Source: a virus
Length of the DNA: 38,631 bases
IMG/VR virus record: IMGVR_UViG_3300045051_000289
Location: 1-38,631 of that record
Direction: 5' to 3' (one strand)
This document shows, one piece after another, positions 7,448 to 14,805 of the stretch (position 1 is its first letter; every line of letters starts with the position of its first letter). Under the pieces are notes generated by a model that saw nothing but the letters and a program-made list of their open reading frames with translations, did no database searches and was not told the origin of the DNA. Both the position numbers and the translations under genes were made by a program.

Positions 7448-8494
7448 ATGACAGGTTTCATCAATGACGACCATCGTCAGGTCGTCGACGAGCTTGCAAC
7501 AGAGATGCTCAGGCTTGGTTTTATTGACGATGGCACAGGCAACTTCGTCCCGGCACCGACCCAACAGGCGGCTCCCGTGGCACCCCAGGCGCCTCCAGCC
7601 TACACGCAGCCCCCGCCTTCCACACCGCAGTCCACTGGACAGGCACAGCCAGCACCCGTTCTTTCTCAACCGACCACCCCACTCTCGTCTGGCCATGATT
7701 GGGCCAAGCGAGAGGCTGATGCCCGGCAGGCACAGCGCGACCTTAGCCTTGAGCGCAACGCAGTCATGGAAGAGCGCCAAGCCTTGGCAAGAGAGCGTGC
7801 GGAAGCGTTGAATGTCCTCCAGTCCCTGAAGGAGCAGAGCGAAGCACTTGCTGCGCGAGCCACCCAGGTCCCGGCCGCACCCCTTCAGGTGCTGACCGAG
7901 GAGTTCCGACGAGAGTATCCCGACATCGCCGCCGCAATTGAGCAGGTCAATGCAGCCAATCAGGCCGAGATCCAGAGGATCCGACTTGAGCAGCAGCAGG
8001 AACAGGACCACCGAGCAATCGAGCACGAGCAGAACCGCCGCAGGCTCTTCCTCGACGCCGTCCGTAATGTCCACCGTGACTACGACGACATCGTGGCGAG
8101 TGAGGCCTTCAAGCAGTGGGCCATGGCGCAGGCACGAAGCACCCGCCTCGTCCTGGAGGAGACGTTCAACACAGACCTCAGCTACGAGCCGCAGGATCTG
8201 GTAGACGTCATCACCAGGTTCAAGCTGGTTGCCAGGCCTACCCACGTTCCCCCACAGGTCCCGCCGGGACTCACCGCTGTGGATCCGACAGTCAGGTCCC
8301 TTCCTGATTCATCGGAGCCCAGTGGCAAGGATGACTTCGTATTCTCCCTCAAGGAGATGCGCGATCCGTCCCTGATCGACCGATGGATGAAGGACCCCAA
8401 CCACCGAAGGAACCCCAAGGTGGCGATGGACGAGTTCGATGCAGCATGGGCCAGGTCGGTTGCCTACCACAACCGAAACCGCAACACCGTCTAG
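7448..8494 (+). CDS. Scaffolding protein
   Basis: This 348-residue protein should guide coat assembly and then leave or be lost from the prohead. It has the usual scaffold make-up: a short acidic N-terminus, a proline/glutamine-rich linker at about 38-80, long charged coiled-coil segments (about 85-140 and 180-215), and a C-terminal helical region with basic residues (WMKDPNHRRN, YHNRNRN). The ATG is preceded by GGAGGG. Its place directly upstream of the coat gene, 9 bases away, is diagnostic. Confidence 0.85.
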   Translation: MTGFINDDHRQVVDELATEMLRLGFIDDGTGNFVPAPTQQAAPVAPQAPPAYTQPPPSTPQSTGQAQPAPVLSQPTTPLSSGHDWAKREADARQAQRDLSLERNAVMEERQALARERAEALNVLQSLKEQSEALAARATQVPAAPLQVLTEEFRREYPDIAAAIEQVNAANQAEIQRIRLEQQQEQDHRAIEHEQNRRRLFLDAVRNVHRDYDDIVASEAFKQWAMAQARSTRLVLEETFNTDLSYEPQDLVDVITRFKLVARPTHVPPQVPPGLTAVDPTVRSLPDSSEPSGKDDFVFSLKEMRDPSLIDRWMKDPNHRRNPKVAMDEFDAAWARSVAYHNRNRNTV

Positions 8495-8503
8495 GAGTAG
8501 ACA

Positions 8504-9448
8504 ATGACTTGGCAGCTCACCGGAGCTCGCGACGCATCCACTGATTTCCTCGTCAGCTCTGCTGGCGTCGTCGGCGCAGCCGCAGATCAGGTCCCCAATG
8601 GCCTGCTGATGCCCGAGAACTGGAGCCGCAAGCTCCAGAAGAAGTGGTATGCCACTTCCGTCCTGAACCAGATCACCAACACCGACTGGGAAGGCGACCT
8701 CAAGGGTCCCGGCCAGAACGTGTTCATCCGCAAGCGGCCGAACGCCTACGTGTCCCGGCACAGCGCCAACCAGAAGGTCGTGTGGCAGGCGCTCACCGAC
8801 AGCAAGATCGAGCTGAAGATCACGGAGGCCTTCAACGCCGCGATCAAGTTCGACGACACCGATCTGGCCTCCTTCGACATCAACATGTTCAACGAGATGA
8901 CCGACGAACTGTCGAATCGTCACATGAACAAGGAGGACGAATACGTCTTCACCGCTCTGCCCACCGTCGCCACCACCGTTCTCCCCACGGTGAACGTGGT
9001 CGCCGCGGCCGATTACGACAAGCTGCTCACCGCGCTGTCGACCGCCCGCACCAAGCTGGATCGCCTCTTCGTTCCCCGCGCCGGCCGGTTCTTCGCCTGC
9101 CCGCCTGAGGTCGGTGAGGTCCTGCTGCACACCAGCCAGGCCGTTTACACCACCTCCGGTGAGGTCAACGACCAGCAGCGCTACGGTGTTCTCAGCAAGC
9201 CCATCTATGGCTTCACCATCATCGAGACCACGTTTGTCAACGGCAACGGGTCCGCGGCTGGTGTGCCCTGGAAGTGCATCGCTGGCACCAAGGACGGCTT
9301 CTGCTTCGCGCGGAAGATCACCAAGACGGAAGGCCCCATGCCGCTCCAGGACTACTACGGTCAGGGCATGAAGACGCTCAACTGCTTCGGCGGTGGCGTC
9401 ACCCAGCCCGACGCCCTGGTGCTCATCCCTGTGGCTACCGTCGCCTAG
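8504..9448 (+). CDS. Major capsid (coat) protein
   Basis: This 314-residue coat protein starts after TAGGAG. The N-terminal pattern fits P22-type HK97-fold coat proteins: PENWSRKLQKKWYATSVLNQ, then TDWEGDLKGPGQNVFIRK and a KIELKITEAFNAAIKFDD strand/helix segment. The C-terminal half has the strand-rich A-domain-like GFTIIETTFVNGNG. The gene is strongly enriched in optimal-looking C/G-ending codons compared with its neighbours, as expected for the most abundant virion protein. A strong hairpin follows directly. Confidence 0.9.
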   Translation: MTWQLTGARDASTDFLVSSAGVVGAAADQVPNGLLMPENWSRKLQKKWYATSVLNQITNTDWEGDLKGPGQNVFIRKRPNAYVSRHSANQKVVWQALTDSKIELKITEAFNAAIKFDDTDLASFDINMFNEMTDELSNRHMNKEDEYVFTALPTVATTVLPTVNVVAAADYDKLLTALSTARTKLDRLFVPRAGRFFACPPEVGEVLLHTSQAVYTTSGEVNDQQRYGVLSKPIYGFTIIETTFVNGNGSAAGVPWKCIAGTKDGFCFARKITKTEGPMPLQDYYGQGMKTLNCFGGGVTQPDALVLIPVATVA

Positions 9449-9457
9449 GTCAACCAA

Positions 9458-9482
9458 GGGGGAGGGGGCTGACCCCTCCCCC
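9458..9482 (+). terminator. GC-rich hairpin after the coat gene
   Basis: GGGGGAGGGG (9458-9467) pairs perfectly with CCCCTCCCCC (9473-9482) around a five-base loop, followed by ACTTCTTT. The stem starts 10 bases after the coat stop codon. The weak T-tract suggests partial termination or mRNA 3'-end protection rather than full termination, since the late block continues in the same direction. Confidence 0.65.
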
Positions 9483-9499
9483 ACTTCTTTGGAGACAAC

Positions 9500-9859
9500 A
9501 TGTCCCTTAACGAGTTCTTCGACGGCCGCACCGTGACCCGGCTCATCAGCCGGATCAATGGCACTGTTGAGTCCGCCTCCGACTACGAGGCGACGACCCC
9601 ATCGGATGTGGTCACCCCGGGCAAGTGGGAGCTCCTGCTCTCTTTTGCCAACGCACACCGCGAGATCTTCGACGTCGAGTTCGCCGACGTCCCCGAGAAC
9701 AACACCGCCGACAACCGCGGCAACTTCTCCCGGGCCCAGCTCGAACGCATGAGCATCCCGAAATTCAACCGGCTGCTTGAGCAGTATAACCTCGTGGGCC
9801 TCCCGAACAGGGAAGCCTGTGTCAACGCCATCCTTGCTGCACAGGGCGCCAAGGGCTAG
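9500..9859 (+). CDS. Small protein after the coat gene, SAP-like C-terminus
   Basis: This 119-residue protein starts 10 bases after TTTGGAGA. The N-terminal half is helical with WELLLSFANAHREIF. Residues 84-116 (MSIPKFNRLLEQYNLVGLP...VNAILAAQ) resemble a two-helix SAP/HeH-type element, a fold found in several phage head-associated small proteins. The position between coat and connector genes suggests a head or head-completion role. This is inference from context. Confidence 0.6.
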   Translation: MSLNEFFDGRTVTRLISRINGTVESASDYEATTPSDVVTPGKWELLLSFANAHREIFDVEFADVPENNTADNRGNFSRAQLERMSIPKFNRLLEQYNLVGLPNREACVNAILAAQGAKG

Positions 9860-9879
9860 ACTCATCATGTGGAGGCCTG

Positions 9880-10557
9880 ATGGCGATTACCCTAAGCAAT
9901 CTTCTGGCTCAGGTTAAGCACCATCGAACTGACCTGTCGGGTGGGGAGCACCTCTACGCTTTACAGGCTGCCGCTCGAAAGATCGGCAGCCTCGCTCTGT
10001 TGAAGATCCAGTCCGTGAATGTCCCGACGGTGATCGGGCAGGCGGCCTACACCATCACGCTTCCTGCCATGGATGAGGATGTGGCTGAAGAGGTTGTCCG
10101 CATCGCGGCTGTGCATCGAGCCGATGGGAGCCCTCTCCGTGAGGCGAACATCCACGAGTCTGGTAACCGGCGTGGCAATACACTGGACGTTGGCAGCCCA
10201 GTGCGCTGGATGGATCGGTTCGGCGTCTTAGTCGTCGACCCCGCTCCTGATGCCATCCAGACACTTACGGTAGAGGTCTACGTGACCCCCGCGATCACAG
10301 CCGAGATCGTGGATCTGCCTATCCAGGCGGAGACGGTCATCGTAGCTGGCGCCCTGTATGAGTTGTCGATGATCCCTGGGGCCGGCTTCAATGCATCCCT
10401 TATCCCCATCCGCGCGCGCCGTTGGGTTGTCGAGCTGTCCAACTATCAGGGGTCTGTCGCGCTTGGAACCAGCGGGACCCCCACCATGCATATCGACTCG
10501 CCATACTCTGCGCGCGTCAGAACTATCAACCGCGGTGGGTTTGGGTGGATGGTATGA
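9880..10557 (+). CDS. Head-to-tail adaptor-like protein, first of three
   Basis: This 225-residue protein starts after GGAGG. It has the layout of podovirus adaptor proteins that ring the portal. A helical N-terminus (HLYALQAAARKIGS) is followed by a strand-rich core (NVPTVIGQAAYTITLP, VVRIAAVHRADGSPL). Then come an SPVRWMD...VLVVDPAP segment and a C-terminal helix. The same order of elements appears in the two following proteins, so I treat the three as a diverged family. It overlaps the next gene by 4 bases (ATGA). Confidence 0.65.
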   Translation: MAITLSNLLAQVKHHRTDLSGGEHLYALQAAARKIGSLALLKIQSVNVPTVIGQAAYTITLPAMDEDVAEEVVRIAAVHRADGSPLREANIHESGNRRGNTLDVGSPVRWMDRFGVLVVDPAPDAIQTLTVEVYVTPAITAEIVDLPIQAETVIVAGALYELSMIPGAGFNASLIPIRARRWVVELSNYQGSVALGTSGTPTMHIDSPYSARVRTINRGGFGWMV

Positions 10558-10781
10558 ACAAGCAGGAGATCATGGATGACACCACGGCGCTGATTGGCGA
10601 CATCTCGCCCAGTCTCGTCATCCCGCCAGAGTCGCTTGCCGACGCAGTTGCCTGGGCCCAGGAAGAGCTGGCCCGTCGGCTTGGCGTCACCTATGTTGAA
10701 TCTGATCCTATCCCGGTGGTAGACGGGATTGTGGTGCTGCCTGATGACCTTGTGAAGCCTGTCCGTGTCTGGGCGGTGTAG
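10554..10781 (+). CDS. Truncated adaptor paralogue, 75 residues
   Basis: The ATG overlaps the preceding stop. The protein is visibly homologous to the first 75 residues or so of the next gene. LGVTYVESDPIPVVDGIVVLP here corresponds to SGCTYKETD-IPIVAGAVALP there, and VRVWAV here to VRVFWK there. It stops where the second half of the neighbour would begin, and the full-length copy starts 2 bases later. This looks like a partial tandem duplication kept as a separate small gene. Both copies are intact frames, which argues for retained function. Confidence 0.7.
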   Translation: MNKQEIMDDTTALIGDISPSLVIPPESLADAVAWAQEELARRLGVTYVESDPIPVVDGIVVLPDDLVKPVRVWAV

Positions 10782-10783
10782 CC

Positions 10784-11395
10784 ATGGACCTGACCGCGCT
10801 CCGAGGCCAGCTTGCGAGACTGCTGAGGGACAACGGACTCAACAGTTCTCAATATGATCCCAGCCATGTAACACGCGCAATCACCTTCGCGTGTGACGAG
10901 ATCGCCAAGCGCAGTGGTTGCACCTACAAGGAAACGGATATCCCCATCGTAGCCGGTGCCGTGGCGCTCCCCGCGTCAATCATCGGCATGGTTCGTGTAT
11001 TCTGGAAGAACGGGGCAGCCATGAAGCTATTGCAGAAGTCGACGCTTGAGTTTGAGGACAGCAAAAATGCTGGCTGGCGAACGCTCGCGGGGACGCCGTC
11101 GACCTGGATGGATTTTTCTGGCAACACCCTTCGGCTCAATCGTTTGCCAGCGGCTGGAAGCGCCATCGTGGGATACATCGAACGCCCGACCCCTATGGTG
11201 GCTCCGACCGATTCCCCAGACGCCCGTATCCCGGCCCACTTCCATCAGCACCTCCGCTACGCAGCGGCGGCCTTCCTGCTGAACCAGGCCGGAACCATGG
11301 AGGACATCGCGAAGGCAGACAAGTTCATGGAGCAGTTCAACGCGCTCATCGGCGCCGGGCCCGCCCCGGTCGCTGCGACAGAAGTGGATCGGTGA
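10784..11395 (+). CDS. Head-to-tail adaptor protein (gp11/gp4-like)
   Basis: This 203-residue protein begins with a helical segment (HVTRAITFACDEIAKRSG). A strand-rich middle follows (IPIVAGAVALP, MVRVFWKNGAAMKLL), then TPSTWMDFSGNTLRLNRLPAAGS and a long C-terminal helix pair (HQHLRYAAAAFLLNQAG...ADKFMEQFNALI). This matches adaptor proteins that bind the portal and receive the nozzle. It is the full-length member of the tandem family. Translation probably relies on coupling, as the start is 2 bases after the preceding stop with no strong ribosome-binding site. Confidence 0.75.
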   Translation: MDLTALRGQLARLLRDNGLNSSQYDPSHVTRAITFACDEIAKRSGCTYKETDIPIVAGAVALPASIIGMVRVFWKNGAAMKLLQKSTLEFEDSKNAGWRTLAGTPSTWMDFSGNTLRLNRLPAAGSAIVGYIERPTPMVAPTDSPDARIPAHFHQHLRYAAAAFLLNQAGTMEDIAKADKFMEQFNALIGAGPAPVAATEVDR

Positions 11396-11398
11396 CCT

Positions 11399-12082
11399 AT
11401 GGCTCTCGTCGGCTCGTGCTATTTCCAGGATACAGACCCGGGTGCCCCGCCCACCGGTGGGTATGAGTGGTATAACACTGCCACCGGTGTGAAGAAGATC
11501 CGCAACCTTGCGAACACCGCGTGGGTTGAGGTTGGGACCTCCGAGAGTGTCAACCTGGGGCTCGTCCCGGCCGGAGGTCGGACCATGACCGGCCCCCTCC
11601 CGGGTGTGACCGAGTTCGCTCCCATCGCTGGCCCAGACTTCTCTGGATCGCCCAAGGCGCTTGGGATCAAGCTGGCGACCATGAGCGACCTTGCCAACCT
11701 GAGGCGCGACCTCATGAACAGGCTGGGGTCTGTGACATCTGAGGCCTTGTCGGGGCTCTCCACGATGGGGGGCATCAAGAACTCTGTGGCCATCCGGGGG
11801 GGCATCCAGGTCTGCACAGCCGGTTCCTTCGACTTCACAGTGCCGCTTCCTCAGTATGATGGCGGGTCGGGTGAGACCGCACTCCGCTCCGAGGTGCTCT
11901 TCCATGGGGTATGGCCCCTGAAGTTCGAGCACGAGGACCGGGCCGAAGGCATCGGCAGCTCCTACTTCACGCTGAATATCTCACTCGTGAATGACACGGA
12001 CATGAAGTGGAACATCTTCGCGTCCAACATGGTCCATGATTATCCGGTCACCATCCGCTACCTCGTGATTGCCGCACGATGA
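11399..12082 (+). CDS. Virion structural protein, probably tail- or fibre-attachment
   Basis: This 227-residue protein starts 3 bases after the adaptor stop with GGTGA upstream. The N-terminus has GGYEWYNTATGVKKIRN...AWVEVG, a short strand motif common at the base of phage fibre proteins, followed by GGRTMTGPLPG, another fibre-associated motif. A helical stretch (ATMSDLANLRRDLMNRLGS) precedes a strand-rich C-terminal half that could be a trimeric head domain. It overlaps the nozzle gene by 4 bases. Function is inferred from motifs and position. Confidence 0.6.
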   Translation: MALVGSCYFQDTDPGAPPTGGYEWYNTATGVKKIRNLANTAWVEVGTSESVNLGLVPAGGRTMTGPLPGVTEFAPIAGPDFSGSPKALGIKLATMSDLANLRRDLMNRLGSVTSEALSGLSTMGGIKNSVAIRGGIQVCTAGSFDFTVPLPQYDGGSGETALRSEVLFHGVWPLKFEHEDRAEGIGSSYFTLNISLVNDTDMKWNIFASNMVHDYPVTIRYLVIAAR

Positions 12083-14802
12083 AGGAGTATCTCGTCTCCT
12101 TCGCCAAGGGGATCAACCAGGTGGTCGATAAGGCCCTGATTGATCCCGGCTTTGTCACGGCCATGGATAACATCGACATCCGGTCGGGGTCTATGCGGAC
12201 TATGCCGGGGCTTATGCCCATGATGGACCCGCCCATCGCTGGGAGGATTAACCACCTGTCCTGCCTTGGGGGCGAGGCTAATTATATATTCGCATATGGC
12301 GGTCTTATTATCTTGTCAGCCAATAAGCGCTCCTATACGACCGAGACAATCGGTAGCTCGTCCCGCATCTTCTACACGGAATACGGCGCGGCGCCAATGA
12401 AGATCGTGAATGGGGCCCCAGCGCTCCTGGGGTTGCGCCGACCAGCGGTCCCACCATCGCTAAGTAAGGCCACGGTGCTTGGCATCAACAACTTCGTGGT
12501 TAAGGAAGAGGCTGGCGGGAACATCGCCAAAGACACCGTCCGGTCCTACCGCATCGCCATCGGCACGGACGAGGGGGTGACGCCTCCGACCACCAAGATC
12601 AGCGTCAAGGCTGTCGGTGACAAGGTTTCCTTCCGGCTCACCTGGAATAGGACGATGCTGGAGGACCAGGTCGCGCGGTCTATCGTGATCTTCGCTGGTG
12701 ATGATGACAAGGAGCGGCGCATCGCGACTGTGCCCCCGGGCCAGGTCTACTATCTTGACGATGGTTCCGCCACGGGCGCGATTGGTGAGATGGCCTCACT
12801 TTATGACATCCCCTATGACCTCCAGTATTGCTATACATTCGTCCGCAACGTCCGGGGCATGGAGGACGAGAGCGGCCCATCCCCGATCAGTAAGACCGTG
12901 AACGCAGGGACGGCCCGCTCTGTCCTCTTCTCCGGAACGGTGGATGGGTTCCTTGACTCGGATCAGGTGGTAACACCAACCGGTGTGGCTGTTGTTACTC
13001 CGGTAAATAACGACACAAAGAATATGGTCCGATTCTCCATCGCGGCCGTCGCTTATGATACTGTCCTTGCCATGTGGTATATGGACTTGGCAAAGGACGA
13101 CGCCGGCCAGCCCATGCGATTTGGGCTCCTGAGCGGGGATTTTGTCCGCTTCCCTGACACAGTAGCAATCGCAGACAAGGCCTTCCAGATCAAGCTGGTG
13201 GATGACAGCGACCTACCACACGAGCGTCTGGCTTCCGGGGCAGACTGGATTAACACATCCAGGATCTGGTTCGAGGACGCTTCCGTGTCCGTGGTTGCCC
13301 CCGGAGGGCATCTTGAGCGGTTCGTCTCCGAGACTCTTGCGACCGTCCAGCTCGCGAGCAATAACTCGGATGTCATCTTCACCACGGTCAACGAGCATTG
13401 CTTCTACACCGGCCAGAGGGTGTCGTTCAGTGGTGTTGGGGCAATCTATCCCCAGGTCTTTTCTATCGTCGTGGACCCAATCGACCGGAAGAAGTTCTAT
13501 ATCAGTGGCGCGACATTCGACCGGTCTCAGCCAAACTTCGGCTACGGGACGACCGTGGGCGCGCTGAAGTCCATGGTAACCATCCCAAGCGGGACATACG
13601 CCACATTCCCCCATGACGGTGACGCGGTCTTCCTGGCCCTGGCGCCGGACGCCGGGAGTCCCCCTTCGGCGACAGCGCTCAACGGTTGGTTCCGTGCGCG
13701 GGTGGGAACATCCATGCAGACGACCGGCCAGATTATCGTCGACGAGCCGTGCCAAGCCACCTTCTCCTCCACGCTTGGTGTCAACCAGATCAAATACATC
13801 CCGAACAACGACTACATCTATGCCAGGAGACTATATCGTATCGGCGACACAGGCGAGTTCTTGAAGGTCAAGGATGTCCCGCTTTGGGAAACCACCTTCG
13901 TTGATGCGCGCGCGAACATCCTGCTCTCTGATGCCATTAGCTCGAACTACACGGACAATGGGATAGAGGTTCTCTATGATGCCCCACCTGTTGGGATGCG
14001 AGAGATCATCTCGCACTACGACATGAAGTTCGGCATCATTGGCAACTCTGTGCGATGGACGCCCAACGGTGTCCCGGATGCGTGGCCAGAGCAGTATTCC
14101 CAGGAGTTCAAGTATGAGCCCCTTGCCATCAGGAGCTGGGAGCAGGGCGTCCTAGTCCTGTGCGAGGATGCCCTCTACATGCTGGTCGGTAATACGGCCT
14201 CCACCATGTCCATCGCCGGAACCGAGGCGGTGGATGGGTGTATTGCCCCGGGCAGCGTCCAGGCCACCTCTGTTGGGGTCTTCTACCTATCGAAGCGCGG
14301 CCTCATGCTCTACCAGGGTGGGCGCGCTGAGTGCGTGACGGAGTTGCGGATCTTCCCTAAGACGCTGCTCGGGACAAGCCGATTCACTGGAGACCAGGAG
14401 CTTACGAGGAAGCCCTACTACTTCCTTCTGAGCCGGCACTCCTACCTCTACCGAAGCATGGTCGCAGCGGATCAGCCTCTCCCGCCGCTTGAACATGACC
14501 CGATTGATATCGACAGCACGGAACCATCCTCTTCTGTTATCCCCGAGATCGGGTCATTCTATGTCGGTGGACGCTATTATATGTATTGGGCCGACCAGAA
14601 TGGCGGATTCCAGAATGATGGTGGTCTCGGCCTGCCGAGCGTCATGCACAACAACTACGAGTGTCACACGATGATCTGTGTTGACACTTACTCGGAGGGG
14701 ATGCCTATCACCACCCTTGGCTTGAAGCCAAAGTCTGTCTTTGTCACCGAGAAGGAGGACGCGGTATTCCTCGTGAGCGGTGCCGGCGAAGCGTGGGTGT
14801 AG
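12079..14802 (+). CDS. Tail nozzle protein (tail tubular protein B-like)
   Basis: This 907-residue protein overlaps the preceding stop (ATGA). The N-terminus (SFAKGINQVVDKALIDPGFVTAMDNIDI) and the repeated propeller-like strands late in the protein fit the T7 gp12/P22 gp10 nozzle class, which extends the tail channel. Those strands include EPLAIRSWEQGVLVLCEDAL, YMLVGNTASTMSI and GVFYLSKRGLMLYQGG. It is somewhat longer than T7 gp12. The position after the adaptor and before fibres is the conserved one. Confidence 0.8.
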   Translation: MKEYLVSFAKGINQVVDKALIDPGFVTAMDNIDIRSGSMRTMPGLMPMMDPPIAGRINHLSCLGGEANYIFAYGGLIILSANKRSYTTETIGSSSRIFYTEYGAAPMKIVNGAPALLGLRRPAVPPSLSKATVLGINNFVVKEEAGGNIAKDTVRSYRIAIGTDEGVTPPTTKISVKAVGDKVSFRLTWNRTMLEDQVARSIVIFAGDDDKERRIATVPPGQVYYLDDGSATGAIGEMASLYDIPYDLQYCYTFVRNVRGMEDESGPSPISKTVNAGTARSVLFSGTVDGFLDSDQVVTPTGVAVVTPVNNDTKNMVRFSIAAVAYDTVLAMWYMDLAKDDAGQPMRFGLLSGDFVRFPDTVAIADKAFQIKLVDDSDLPHERLASGADWINTSRIWFEDASVSVVAPGGHLERFVSETLATVQLASNNSDVIFTTVNEHCFYTGQRVSFSGVGAIYPQVFSIVVDPIDRKKFYISGATFDRSQPNFGYGTTVGALKSMVTIPSGTYATFPHDGDAVFLALAPDAGSPPSATALNGWFRARVGTSMQTTGQIIVDEPCQATFSSTLGVNQIKYIPNNDYIYARRLYRIGDTGEFLKVKDVPLWETTFVDARANILLSDAISSNYTDNGIEVLYDAPPVGMREIISHYDMKFGIIGNSVRWTPNGVPDAWPEQYSQEFKYEPLAIRSWEQGVLVLCEDALYMLVGNTASTMSIAGTEAVDGCIAPGSVQATSVGVFYLSKRGLMLYQGGRAECVTELRIFPKTLLGTSRFTGDQELTRKPYYFLLSRHSYLYRSMVAADQPLPPLEHDPIDIDSTEPSSSVIPEIGSFYVGGRYYMYWADQNGGFQNDGGLGLPSVMHNNYECHTMICVDTYSEGMPITTLGLKPKSVFVTEKEDAVFLVSGAGEAWV

Positions 14803-14805
14803 GTG

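Noticed and set aside
8309-9868. 519-codon leftward open frame opposite the coat gene
   Set aside because: Its composition is Val/Gly/Leu-rich without motifs and it mirrors strongly coding coat codons. It is a GC-driven antisense shadow.
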